The notes beneath the pieces were generated by a model, which saw nothing but the letters and a program-made list of their open reading frames with translations, was not told where the DNA came from and ran no database searches. Source: Leptothoe sp034932105 (GTDB lineage: Bacteria; Cyanobacteriota; Cyanobacteriia; Phormidesmidales; Phormidesmidaceae). Taken from it: DNA of 64,000 nt. Location: the NCBI RefSeq assembly GCF_034932105.1, contig NZ_JAYGIG010000115.1, positions 1-64,000 of the forward strand, written 5' to 3'. Each line of letters opens with the position of its first letter. Positions within the stretch are counted from its first letter, which is position 1. Below are positions 25,788-34,453 of this stretch, piece after piece. Both the position numbers and the translations under genes were made by a program.

Positions 25788-26224
25788 ACTTCACCTCCAT
25801 TGCTTGCTAATTTGACGACCAACTCAACTGGAGTCATTACTTGTAAGCCTAGCGACATTTCAGCATTTTTAAAGTCACGCAGATTGGACGTAATGACCAC
25901 TGCTCCTGCATTCATGGCACAGTCCACAACTAAATCATCACCTGGATCTGGCGAAGTGGGTCTCCACGAATAGTAAATTTCTGCAAACTGACAAAGGTTT
26001 AGCAATTTACCTAGAACGGGTCGAAGTGTTTGCCAGCGTTTTTCGGAAAGCTTACGGGATAAAACATCGACGTATTCGTAAGCAAGGGCATTGGAAACAC
26101 AAACGGTCAAAAGACCAGCCAACCATGCATCCATGACTAACCCAACAGCACCGCCCTGCCTAGTTAAGCCCTCGAATACAACGTTTGTATCAATCACAAC
26201 TCGCAAAGATGAATCAACAGCCAT
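25784..26224 (-). CDS. PIN-domain toxin (putative ribonuclease)
   Basis: PIN fold with acidic residues in the expected order: VVIDTNVVFEGL (first Asp), YEYVDVLSRKL (Glu), DPGDDLVVDCAMNAGAVVITSNLRDF (Asp cluster and the TSNLRDF end). This is the COG1569 type of PIN toxin rather than a classical VapC. PIN toxins cut RNA, often tRNA or rRNA. It pairs with the downstream RHH antitoxin. No attC-like site was found between its start and the yjbQ-like gene. Confidence 0.88.
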   Translation of the reverse strand: MAVDSSLRVVIDTNVVFEGLTRQGGAVGLVMDAWLAGLLTVCVSNALAYEYVDVLSRKLSEKRWQTLRPVLGKLLNLCQFAEIYYSWRPTSPDPGDDLVVDCAMNAGAVVITSNLRDFKNAEMSLGLQVMTPVELVVKLASNGGEV

Positions 26225-26265
26225 GACACTACTATAGCACCGTATTTAGTGTCAGTAATTCGGTC

Positions 26266-26706
26266 CTATAAGCCACAAATCTGAATCAACACCTTTCGTC
26301 CCTGTCTCGGCCCATCCAAATCCACCAGCATCACAGACTGATACGTACCCAACGCCAACTTCCCATCCACAATCGGCACCGTCTCACTATTCCCCAGCGT
26401 CATTGCCATCAAATGCGAGTGCGCATTAATCGGCTCATCCGGTGGCACATCCCGCAAATGTAGATCATTATGCAAATACTGACCCTGCGGTGGAGCCAAT
26501 TGACGCAGATAAGCCTTAATATCCACCAGCAACCGTTCCTCAGCCTCATTCACCGTCAGCGCCGTCGTCGTATGACAAGAAAACACCACCACATGCCCCT
26601 GGGTCACCCCAGCCGCTGTCACCTGTTGCTGAATATTCGCCGTAATGTCAAGAATATAAATTGTCTCAGCCGTATCAAAGGTTAGATAGTGAGAAACTAA
26701 CACCAT
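26266..26706 (-). CDS. YjbQ/UPF0047 family protein
   Basis: The family blocks are clear: VVVFSCHTTTALTVNEAEERL, YLHNDLHLRDVPPDEPINAHSHLMAMTLG, and LALGTYQSVMLVDLDGPRQGRKVLIQI. The His and Glu residues of HTTTALTVNE and NAHSHL line a metal site. E. coli YjbQ has a weak thiamine-phosphate synthase activity, and its true role is open. The start at 26706 avoids overlap with the divergent CoA-binding gene at 26732. Confidence 0.92.
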   Translation of the reverse strand: MVLVSHYLTFDTAETIYILDITANIQQQVTAAGVTQGHVVVFSCHTTTALTVNEAEERLLVDIKAYLRQLAPPQGQYLHNDLHLRDVPPDEPINAHSHLMAMTLGNSETVPIVDGKLALGTYQSVMLVDLDGPRQGRKVLIQICGL

Positions 26707-26731
26707 AGTCCCATTCCTTATAGGGCATCCC

Positions 26732-27196
26732 ATGAACACTTCCCATCAAGACCCAGCCGTGATCGAAAGAGTTCTGGCCAAAACGAAGTATATCGCCGTA
26801 GTAGGTCACTCACCTAAACTCCAACGTCCCAGCTATCAAGTATCCCGCTACATGCGTCAGCAGGGATATATCGTCTACCCCGTTCACCCAGCCGCCAAAG
26901 AAATCGACGGCCAACGGTGCTATGCCTGTTTGGCCGATGTGCCCGGTCCCATCGACATAGTGAATGTATTTCGGCGCAGTGAATTTCTCCCTGACCTGGT
27001 GGATGAAATACTCACTCTAGAAACCATGTCTGAGGTGAAATGTCTGTGGACCCAGCTGGACATTTATGATGGGACGGCGGCCCAGAAGGCGATGGAGCAC
27101 GGCTGGCAAGTGGTGATGGATGCCTGTCTTAAAATTGAATTCCAAAAGCGAAGGGCAAACAGCGTTGCTGATTTAGGGGATGGACCGATCGGCTAG
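26732..27196 (+). CDS. CoA-binding domain protein (YccU-like)
   Basis: A single Rossmann-type CoA-binding domain of 154 residues: YIAVVGHSPKLQRPSYQVSRYMRQQGYIVYPVHP at the N-terminus, then GPIDIVNVFRRSEFLPDLVDE and VKCLWTQLDIYDGTAAQKAMEHGWQVVMDACLKIE. These match the stand-alone YccU family, related to the CoA-binding part of succinyl-CoA synthetase. Probable cytosolic CoA-binding or sensing role. Divergent from the yjbQ-like gene. Confidence 0.92.
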   Translation: MNTSHQDPAVIERVLAKTKYIAVVGHSPKLQRPSYQVSRYMRQQGYIVYPVHPAAKEIDGQRCYACLADVPGPIDIVNVFRRSEFLPDLVDEILTLETMSEVKCLWTQLDIYDGTAAQKAMEHGWQVVMDACLKIEFQKRRANSVADLGDGPIG

Positions 27197-27257
27197 CCAT
27201 GCCATTTGACGGTATCTTTCAGGTGAAATTCTCCCAAGGATCAGCAACGCCAACTCA

Positions 27258-29030
27258 TTAAATGGCTGGCATTCGCTCTCCCATCTGCACGCGCCATAGG
27301 TTGGCATAGATGCCATTGCGGGCCAAGAGTTCTTCATGGGTGCCCCATTCCGATAGTTTTCCTTGGTCCATGACGTAAATGCAGTGGGCATTGCGGACGG
27401 TGGAAAGACGATGGGCAATGGCAATGGTGGTGCGATCGCACGTAATCTTCTCCAACGATCGCTGAATCGCTGCCTCCGTATCGTTATCCACCGCCGAGGT
27501 GGCCTCATCCAAAATTAAAATCGGTGGATTCTTCAGCAAGGCGCGGGCAATGGCCAGCCGCTGCCGTTGGCCCCCCGAGAGCTTTTGGCCCCGTTCCCCC
27601 ACGATGGTCTCATACCCCTGGGGTAACTGCTGGATAAAGTCGTGGGCCTCCGCTAGCTGGGCCGCCTGGGCAATTTCCTCGGGCGTCGCACTAAAGCTGC
27701 CATAGGCAATATTTTCAGTCACCGTCCCATGGAATAAAAACACATCCTGACTGACCAACCCAATGGCCCGACGCACATCGTCCAGGTGCAGCTGACGCAG
27801 ATCGTGGCCATCCAGGGTGATCTGACCATGGCTAATGTCATAAAACCGCAGCAGTAGTTTGACTAAAGTACTCTTGCCGGAGCCCGTCGCCCCAACGATG
27901 GCGGTTGTTTTACCCGCCGGAATTTTTAAGGTCAAATGCTCCACCACGGGGGGACGATCCCGATAGGCAAAAGTAACATCCCGAAAGACAATCTCCCCCT
28001 GCACATTACTCACCGGCAGCCGATAGTCCCCAGGCCGAATCGCCACCGGCGTATCCAACAAGTCCATCACCCGCGTGATAGACGCCATGGCCCGGCGATA
28101 CTCATCCAGGGTTTCCCCCAACCCGGTTAGGGGCCACAGCAACCGCTGGGTTAAAAACACCATCACACTGTAGGATCCCACGGCCAAATTGCCTGCCACT
28201 GCCTCCAGACCGCCATAGATCAGGGTGGCCGTAAACCCCACCAAAATCAAAATACGGATCATGGGAATAAAGGCAGAACTAAGGGCAATGGCCCGGCGGT
28301 TGCTTTGGCGATAGGCCTCGCTATCTTGGCCCACCCGCTGGGTTTCATAGGTTTCTGCGGTGTAGCTTTTAATCGTGGCAATGCCCGTCAGGTTATTAGA
28401 CAGTCGCCCATTGAGCAGCCCCACCCGTTCCCGCACTTCGGTATAGCGGGGGGCCAGGTGTTTTTGGAATGCGATCGCACCCCACACAATAAACGGCATG
28501 GGCAGCATCGCCAGCCACGCCACCTGGGGAGCCATGACAAAAAATGCCCCGCCAATCAGCAGCACCGTAGTGATGACCTGCAATACTTCATTGGCCCCCT
28601 GATCAAGAAAGCGCTCCAGCTGATTGATGTCATCGTTGAGAATAGACATCAACCCTCCCGAACTGCGCTCTTCAAAAAACGCCAGCTCTAAGGATTGCAG
28701 ATGGTTGTAGGCATCCAACCGCAGGTCGTGCTGCACCGACTGGGCCAGGTTCCGCCACATCCAGTTATAGATATACTCAAATGCCGACTCCAGCGTCCAC
28801 ACAATCACCGTCATTACAGACAGCCAGATAAACTGGTCGCGAATGCTGGATATCCCCCAGCTGGCAATCATGGAATCCTGCTGCTTGACCACCACATCCA
28901 CCGCCAAACCAATCAGCACCGGTGGGGCCAAATCAAACAGCTTATTCAAAATCGAGGTCAGACTCGCCAGCCAAATCCGGCGGCGATAGCGTTGACCGTA
29001 GGTTAACAAACGCTGGAGGGGGTAGTTCAT
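27258..29030 (-). CDS. ABC exporter, fused permease and ATPase (MsbA/HlyB type)
   Basis: Type IV ABC half-transporter of 590 residues. The membrane part spans about residues 1-325 (LASLTSILNKLFDLAPPVLIG, LLIGGAFFVMAPQVAWLAML, ILILVGFTATLIYGG). The ATPase begins at about 345 with VATGSGKST-type Walker A (GATGSGKSTLVK), then Q-loop GLVSQDVFLF, signature LSGGQRQRLAIARALL, Walker B ILILDEATSAVD and the His in AIAHRLSTV. It should work as a homodimer exporting lipid or drug-like substrates. Nothing nearby tells the substrate. Confidence 0.93.
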   Translation of the reverse strand: MNYPLQRLLTYGQRYRRRIWLASLTSILNKLFDLAPPVLIGLAVDVVVKQQDSMIASWGISSIRDQFIWLSVMTVIVWTLESAFEYIYNWMWRNLAQSVQHDLRLDAYNHLQSLELAFFEERSSGGLMSILNDDINQLERFLDQGANEVLQVITTVLLIGGAFFVMAPQVAWLAMLPMPFIVWGAIAFQKHLAPRYTEVRERVGLLNGRLSNNLTGIATIKSYTAETYETQRVGQDSEAYRQSNRRAIALSSAFIPMIRILILVGFTATLIYGGLEAVAGNLAVGSYSVMVFLTQRLLWPLTGLGETLDEYRRAMASITRVMDLLDTPVAIRPGDYRLPVSNVQGEIVFRDVTFAYRDRPPVVEHLTLKIPAGKTTAIVGATGSGKSTLVKLLLRFYDISHGQITLDGHDLRQLHLDDVRRAIGLVSQDVFLFHGTVTENIAYGSFSATPEEIAQAAQLAEAHDFIQQLPQGYETIVGERGQKLSGGQRQRLAIARALLKNPPILILDEATSAVDNDTEAAIQRSLEKITCDRTTIAIAHRLSTVRNAHCIYVMDQGKLSEWGTHEELLARNGIYANLWRVQMGERMPAI

Positions 29031-29751
29031 GGCACCTGATGGGGGAATTTTGGCCAGGGAAGGGTTCAGTGAACCGTCCTAGAATCCTTCATTGAATCCT
29101 TTATTGTGAACCATAGTTGCGGCGGTTCAACGCTCTGGACCATCGATTCCATTCATTCACCTGACCCATGTCATGGATACCCCATGCCATGGATATGCAA
29201 ATGCCATTTTTAACCCCAGACGTGAATATTCTTAGACCCGGACATGGTTGTTAAAGAGTTCAAAAAGATCTCGTGAGATCTACGGTAAGACCCACTTTTT
29301 TGGATACTCTGTCTACATAGGTAACTCGGTGTGCTACCCATCACGATTCATCCCAACAGACTAAAACCCTTGTTTGTGAATCACTACCAACTTTCAGGGT
29401 GATCTAAACCACGGTCTAATTAAAACTAGGTATTTTCGCCATAGAAGCACTGCGGCCCTAGACGTGGCTCGGCGGGGCAGTACTGACTTATTGCGCTCTA
29501 GGCGAGTCTGGGCTTGCTGGGGCAACTCCAGGGCATTCTATAGGTTGCATGCTCTTACTAAATAAAAATATTTCCCTAACCCATGGCTAAGCCGAAGCTC
29601 GTAGCTTTCCCTTGGCCCAAACGACCGTTCTGGACGTAGTTAAGGTTGATGGACAACAACGCTCGGTTTTTACTGGAGTGTTGTCGTTGCTTTATTCTGC
29701 TTTATCCATTTAGGGTTTAAGCCCTATCTAAATACGCCTACTGATAAATAT
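29031..29751. other. 720-bp intergenic region with a short operator-like palindrome
   Basis: No gene is seen. AGATCTCGTGAGATCT (29266-29281) is an inverted repeat of 7 bp per arm and might be an operator. An imperfect hairpin with CAACAACGCTC and GAGTGTTGTCG arms lies at about 29653-29687. The interval should hold the promoters of the two divergent genes. Confidence 0.4.
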
Positions 29752-30552
29752 ATGGAAACTCCTTTTGCAATTCGCTACCACAACATCAAACTCCGGGTGG
29801 AGCGTTTATATAAGAGTACGGAATTAAAAACGGAGAAGGAGAAACGATCCCTCAGGTTGGAGGATGTATCCTTCACCCTGAAGGGGGGAGAATGTATTCA
29901 CTTATATCCCTCAGTTGTCCATGGATTACTGTTAGATGCGGTAGTCGGCCATACCCGCATCGATGCGGGAGCCATTTGGATAGACCATCAGGGACAGTGG
30001 CTCAATTTACCCCAGCTATCCCCCCGCCAGATGAGACAGATTCAAGCTCGCACCATTGGTTATATGGGCTCCAGTGAAGCATTGCGTTCTATGCCCACCG
30101 TGATTGACTGTGTGCAGAGTCGGTTACTTGAGCTGGATTTTTCCCATTCCCAAGCCACATCCCACAGCCGCCATGTTTTAGATTGGGTGGGGTTACCGCG
30201 CAGTCTATGGCACAAGGCTCCGGCCGATTTGCCCCTAGTGAAGTTGCACCAGGTTAATTTGGCCCGCACGTTTGCTGTGGATTACAGCGTTGTCGTGATT
30301 GACCTGCCCATGGATCACTTTGACCCGGACAATCAGAAGCGTCTACAGCAGCTGATTGAATATCGCAAAGCTCAGAATAGCTGCTTTATTGGCTGCTTTG
30401 ATCAGGTGGAACTGCGGCAGAATGTGTGCGATCGCAACCTCTCCATCCCCATCCCCACCCCGATTCCCAGGGATAAATCCAGGGACCAACCCGCACCCAC
30501 CGGCCCATCTACTGGCGTAACAGTAGGTAGTACAGTCGTCCACTCGTATTGA
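29752..30552 (+). CDS. Degenerate ABC-ATPase-like protein
   Basis: The fold order of an ABC ATPase can be followed: LEDVSFTLKGGECIHLYP, RQIQARTIGYMGSSEALRSMPTVIDCV, LPLVKLHQVNLARTFAVDYSVVVIDLPMDHFD. The key motifs are lost. The P-loop position reads HLYPSVVHGLLL with no GK[ST], the signature is PLVKLHQVNLAR rather than LSGGQ, and Walker B ends DLP. It is therefore unlikely to hydrolyse ATP and may be a regulatory or structural relative. The Pro/Thr-rich tail overlaps the convergent mltA gene by 44 bp. I find no named family. Confidence 0.7.
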   Translation: METPFAIRYHNIKLRVERLYKSTELKTEKEKRSLRLEDVSFTLKGGECIHLYPSVVHGLLLDAVVGHTRIDAGAIWIDHQGQWLNLPQLSPRQMRQIQARTIGYMGSSEALRSMPTVIDCVQSRLLELDFSHSQATSHSRHVLDWVGLPRSLWHKAPADLPLVKLHQVNLARTFAVDYSVVVIDLPMDHFDPDNQKRLQQLIEYRKAQNSCFIGCFDQVELRQNVCDRNLSIPIPTPIPRDKSRDQPAPTGPSTGVTVGSTVVHSY

Positions 30553-31687
30553 TCAATCCAGCCTGCTGGCCAGCCAACTCCCCCGTCCCCACAAAAATAT
30601 CCACCCGGCCCGGCCCCCGAATTGCCCCCCCGGTATCCTGATCCAGCACATACCGATTTATGGGCCTAGTCTGCCAGTTACCCGCTGTGCTGGGTACGGG
30701 CAGATTCAAACTAATCAAGGCCAATGCCCCCGGCGGCATCAACGTTTTGTCCGTGGCAATGGAGCGCCCGGCCGTCACCGGCACATTGAGACTGCCCATG
30801 GGCGGCGCGCCCCCCGTTGCCTGGAAAAATACAAACCGATCGTTGCGGGGCAAGTAGCGATTGAGTTCTTCTGGATGCTGCTCAAAATAATCCAGCAGCA
30901 CCGGCAGGGACAGGTCTGCCTCCGCCACAATGCCATCCTCAATCAACGCCCGACCAATGCTGGTATAGGGATATTCCGTCCGTCCGGCATAGCCCACTGA
31001 CATCACCGAACCATCCGTCAGCTGTAGTCGAGCCGAGCCCTGGACCTGAACTAAAAAGGCCTCTAGGCGATCCCGCAACCACACCAGTTCTAACTCTGCT
31101 AGCGGCCCTTGTCCTGCCTGCAATCCATCCGTTCCCTCTAGCTCAGCCCGGGTAGGGTGGGGCAAGGGCCAAGCATCCAGATCCGCCGGTCGACTATAGA
31201 GGGGATAACGATATTCCGCCGTGGGCACCGCGCTGGCACTGTAGGTGGGCTCAAAATACCCCGTAAAGTCCACATGGCCAGCCCCATCACTGCCTACGGA
31301 GCGATAAAAATCAAATTCCTGGGCCACCGATGCCTGCAGTTGCTGGGCCGAATGGCTGGTGGCCACCAGCTGCCGAAACCGTACCAGACTCTGCTGCACT
31401 CGCTCCTGGATCACCCCCGCTAGGGGATAGGCTTCGTAAGCCATGGCCGCCGCATCCGTGGCCAAGTAGTCCAAACTGTGATCAATCGCTTGGAGTAGTG
31501 CTACTCGATCTTGACCAAACTGAGCGTCATATCCCAAACATACATCGTCTACAAACTCAACATGGCAGTTAACCAGGTCCAAAGGAAATGCGATGGCAGA
31601 TGGTTGGGTGAACAGGTGGGCCGAAAGTGGACAACAGACCAATGCCGCCCCTAGGACTGCCCGCAGTTGCCAAAATTGCTTAACCAT
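30509..31687 (-). CDS. mltA: Membrane-bound lytic murein transglycosylase A (MltA)
   Basis: From the ATG at 31687 the protein opens with a signal sequence (QLRAVLGAALVCCPLSAHL). The MltA domain follows: HVDFTGYFEPTYSAS, YPLYSRPADLD, ELVWLRDRLEAFLVQVQGSARLQL, VGYAGRTEYPYTSIGRALIEDG. The 3D domain with its conserved Asp residues ends it (DTGGAIRGPGRVDIFVGTG). MltA cleaves peptidoglycan glycan strands to anhydromuropeptides. The frame reaches 31747, but that overlaps the small gene upstream. Confidence 0.92.
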   Translation of the reverse strand: MVKQFWQLRAVLGAALVCCPLSAHLFTQPSAIAFPLDLVNCHVEFVDDVCLGYDAQFGQDRVALLQAIDHSLDYLATDAAAMAYEAYPLAGVIQERVQQSLVRFRQLVATSHSAQQLQASVAQEFDFYRSVGSDGAGHVDFTGYFEPTYSASAVPTAEYRYPLYSRPADLDAWPLPHPTRAELEGTDGLQAGQGPLAELELVWLRDRLEAFLVQVQGSARLQLTDGSVMSVGYAGRTEYPYTSIGRALIEDGIVAEADLSLPVLLDYFEQHPEELNRYLPRNDRFVFFQATGGAPPMGSLNVPVTAGRSIATDKTLMPPGALALISLNLPVPSTAGNWQTRPINRYVLDQDTGGAIRGPGRVDIFVGTGELAGQQAGLINTSGRLYYLLLRQ

Positions 31688-31697
31688 CACCGCCGTT

Positions 31698-31952
31698 CTA
31701 AAACCGCTCCACACTGGAGCTAAACTGTGGCTCCACCCGGATCGCAATCAGTCGTGATGGCCGCATTACCATATATTCCCCAGGATTAATCTCGGGTAGT
31801 GGCACCTTAATAAAGTCCTCCGAAGACGCCTTGGGCATAAGCTCATTGCTGTACCACTTTTGGAAATCTTGAATTGATGAAAACCTCACTTCCTCATGAT
31901 GGCCGCCATCAAAAAGCATGTGGACGATAAATTCACTAGGTTTCCTAGGCAT
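31698..31952 (-). CDS. Small conserved-looking hypothetical protein
   Basis: 84 residues with good composition (HEEVRFSSIQDFQKWYSNELMP, FIKVPLPEINPGEYMVMRPSRLIAIRVEP). The FxxWY and VRPxRVxxI-like features recall small cyanobacterial proteins of unknown function. It ends 11 bp before the mltA start and probably shares a transcript with it. No motif indicates a role. Confidence 0.7.
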   Translation of the reverse strand: MPRKPSEFIVHMLFDGGHHEEVRFSSIQDFQKWYSNELMPKASSEDFIKVPLPEINPGEYMVMRPSRLIAIRVEPQFSSSVERF

Positions 31953-32137
31953 ATGTGCGCGCCGATTTAAGTGATCGACCTATTATGGACCTTCAACCGG
32001 CAAAAGTTGCACTTAATAACGATACGAATACTTACAAAATCGTTATGTGTCCCCTGGCAATTCCTGAATAAAGGTAGAGTTTACTCGTATTTTTAGTCCG
32101 GTTCTTTTCCACACATCAACACACTTTTTAGAATCCC

Positions 32138-32665
32138 ATGTTGCGTAAAGTTTCCATAGCTATCGGTGCTCTTTTGCTCATTGGGCTACTGGCAGTGGGC
32201 GGTTGTCAGCTCACTCAACTCAAAGCCTCCCCATCTAGCGACAATGCTAAATGGGAGCAAATTGAAGAGCAAACCCCCGCCGTTGCCGTTGACAAGAAAG
32301 CGGTCATTGACGGTGGTAACTTCAACAAGTTTTTCCCCAGTGACGGTGGCGGATACGAACGAGTCTATACCCAAGAAAAAGATGGCTTTGCTGAAGCCAA
32401 ACTTAACCAGGATGGCAACACCCTAGCCATGCTGTCAGTGTCCGACACCGTTTCAAACCCTAGCGCCGCTAGCAAGTATCAAAATAGTGAGCGCACCCTG
32501 GCGGGCTATCCCGTAGCAGAAGTGGGCAGTACCGCCACCAGTCTGCTCGTGGCGGATCGTCTCCAGGTCAAAGTCCTCTCTCGGGATCCTGACTTTACGT
32601 CAGCCGACCGTGAAGCCTGGCTAGAAAAGTTTGATCTTGCTGGTCTGGCCAAACTGGTCAATTAA
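32138..32665 (+). CDS. Putative lipoprotein of unknown function
   Basis: A lipoprotein signal peptide with lipobox LAVGGC at residues 18-23 gives a lipid-modified Cys at 23. The mature part of ~150 residues has KWEQIEEQTPAVAVDKKAVIDGGNFNKFFP, ASKYQNSERTLAGYPVAEVGST and DREAWLEKFDLAGLAKLV. I do not recognise a domain. A membrane-anchored periplasmic or thylakoid-lumen protein is expected. It is followed by another cyanobacterial unknown on the same strand. Confidence 0.85.
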   Translation: MLRKVSIAIGALLLIGLLAVGGCQLTQLKASPSSDNAKWEQIEEQTPAVAVDKKAVIDGGNFNKFFPSDGGGYERVYTQEKDGFAEAKLNQDGNTLAMLSVSDTVSNPSAASKYQNSERTLAGYPVAEVGSTATSLLVADRLQVKVLSRDPDFTSADREAWLEKFDLAGLAKLVN

Positions 32666-32782
32666 CCCCCACCCAAGTCCCCCATCCCAATCTGAACCCT
32701 AGAGTTTTAACCTATCAGAGAACTCCAATTCTGGCTGGGGGACGAAGGTTCTATCGCCTGAGACGTAAATGAGGACATCAAC

Positions 32783-33670
32783 ATGAGCAAGCCAATTTAT
32801 GAGCTAGTTAACGACCTACCTCAGAAAAACCTCACGGTTTTTGTACTGCGTTCCTTGGATAAAGTGCTGCCCGGGGAATGGGAGAATATCGTAGGTTTTG
32901 AAAACACCATTCGACAGGTGACGGGGGAAAGTGACGCTGCCCTGATTGAGCAAATTGGTGCCCGGGCCATTCAGCTCTATAACGATAAGTCTGAAGGCTA
33001 CCAACGGGCCATGTGGCTTTATCAAACCATCGATTCCACTGGGCGTGCCCTAGGGCAGGCGGCGTTGGCCGGTAAGGTGACAGAAAATGTACCCTTTTTG
33101 TCCATTGTGAATCGCCTTACGCCAAAACCCGAAAAGGCCCAGACCATCGACCTCTGCATGAAGCTGGTGACCGAGATTGTGGCCTTCTGCAAAATCAACG
33201 GTATTCCCGGCGACAGTGTCGGTGATTTTGTCAAAGCCTTGGGTGACTATGGCGGTGAGTCTTTGATCCGCATGGCGGGTCTTGTCTGTTTCGATGGCTT
33301 AGTCCCCCTGGGACCCAATTTTATCAAGCAAACAGAAACCATATTGGGCAATCTCACTCCCAAGGACTTGGATAGTAATCCGGCATTTAAGGCCATTAAG
33401 GAAGCCATCCCTGGGGGTAAACCTGACGATCAGCTCACCTTTATCGGCAGTAGCTTTGAGTCGGTTAAGGGTTGGATGGGGAACTTTGTGGAATCCAAGG
33501 GGATTACGCCCCAAAGCGTGGTAGCCAACATCAAAACCTTTGTGGATGTGGCGGATGATAAAATGGATTATGTTGGGGCCTTTTTGGATATTTCCACGAA
33601 TTACTACGAGCACACGGGGGTACAAACCCTGGCCCGACGCCTAGTGGAACGGGCCGTTGCTGAAATTTAG
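32783..33670 (+). CDS. Conserved hypothetical protein
   Basis: A 295-residue, mostly helical soluble protein with no signal peptide. GAGGA lies 8 nt before the ATG. Features are MWLYQTIDSTGRALGQAALAGKV, IDLCMKLVTEIVAFCKINGIPGDSVGDFVKALGDY, and YYEHTGVQTLARRLVERAVAEI. I have no family name or function for it. The lipoprotein upstream and the DUF2237 gene 40 bp downstream share its strand and may form a transcript. Confidence 0.8.
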   Translation: MSKPIYELVNDLPQKNLTVFVLRSLDKVLPGEWENIVGFENTIRQVTGESDAALIEQIGARAIQLYNDKSEGYQRAMWLYQTIDSTGRALGQAALAGKVTENVPFLSIVNRLTPKPEKAQTIDLCMKLVTEIVAFCKINGIPGDSVGDFVKALGDYGGESLIRMAGLVCFDGLVPLGPNFIKQTETILGNLTPKDLDSNPAFKAIKEAIPGGKPDDQLTFIGSSFESVKGWMGNFVESKGITPQSVVANIKTFVDVADDKMDYVGAFLDISTNYYEHTGVQTLARRLVERAVAEI

Positions 33671-33710
33671 GCCAATGCAGCCGATGTGACCACTGCCAAT
33701 GTGACAACTT

Positions 33711-34076
33711 ATGGCCATTGTTAAAAACGTTCTGGGTGACAATCTCCAAATTTGCTGTACAAAACCGATGACGGGTTTTTATCGGGATGGCACTTGCAAC
33801 ACAGGACCCAATGATATGGGTTCTCACGTTGTCTGTGCCGAAATGACGGCGGAGTTTTTGGCCTATACCAAAGCCCAGGGCAATGATTTAAGTACCCCCA
33901 TGCCCATGTACCAGTTTCCCGGTCTAAAGCCTGGCGATTGCTGGTGTCTATGTGCTAGCCGCTGGAAAGAAGCCCATGAGGATGGCATGGCTCCCAAGGT
34001 GGTTCTGGCGGCTACCCATGAAAAGGCATTGGAGCAGATTACCCTAGATGTTCTCCAGCAATATGCCACTGAGTAG
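33711..34076 (+). CDS. DUF2237 family protein
   Basis: The 121-residue sequence has the DUF2237 pattern: KPMTGFYRDGTCNTGPNDMGSHVVCAEMTAEFLAYTKAQGNDLSTP, then FPGLKPGDCWCLCASRWKEAHEDGMAPKVVLAATHEKALE. The conserved GxxCxTGPxDxGxHxVCAxMTxEFL and PGDxWCLCxxRW blocks are near complete. Function unknown. The paired Cys residues suggest redox or metal roles (inference). Confidence 0.93.
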   Translation: MAIVKNVLGDNLQICCTKPMTGFYRDGTCNTGPNDMGSHVVCAEMTAEFLAYTKAQGNDLSTPMPMYQFPGLKPGDCWCLCASRWKEAHEDGMAPKVVLAATHEKALEQITLDVLQQYATE

Positions 34077-34105
34077 CCGACTGAGGTTAACTTGGGGGTT
34101 CGGCC

Positions 34106-34360
34106 TTAGCCACCGCTGACGGGCGGGATAAATACAACTTCATCGCCATCATGGATTGGGGTATCGGCTTCAACAAACTGCAGGTTGATGCCAAAACGGG
34201 TTAGTTCTTGCCACTGCTTGAGGTCGGGGTATTGGGTGCAGATGCGATCGCACAGTTCCCTAACCGTAATCTCCTCCGGTAGGGTCATTTCCAGATCAGG
34301 ACGCCCCAAAGCATCCTGATAGGCGGCAAATAACTTCAACGTAATAGATATCATCGTCAC
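34106..34360 (-). CDS. moaD: MoaD/ThiS family sulfur carrier (molybdopterin synthase small subunit)
   Basis: Ubiquitin-like fold of 84 residues: ITLKLFAAYQDALGRPDLEMTLPEEITVRELCDRI at the start and IHDGDEVVFIPPVSGG at the end. The C-terminal Gly-Gly, thiocarboxylated in the active form, and the DEVxxxPPVSGG ending indicate MoaD, which gives sulfur to precursor Z in molybdenum-cofactor synthesis. No moaE is adjacent. Confidence 0.9.
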   Translation of the reverse strand: MTMISITLKLFAAYQDALGRPDLEMTLPEEITVRELCDRICTQYPDLKQWQELTRFGINLQFVEADTPIHDGDEVVFIPPVSGG

Positions 34361-34453
34361 CCAGGGTGTTTAATCTGTCTTCAAGACCTATTAAACAACC
34401 CCTTAAGTACTTTTTAAGTACCCGTTAAACACCACCGCTTAGACACCGACCGC

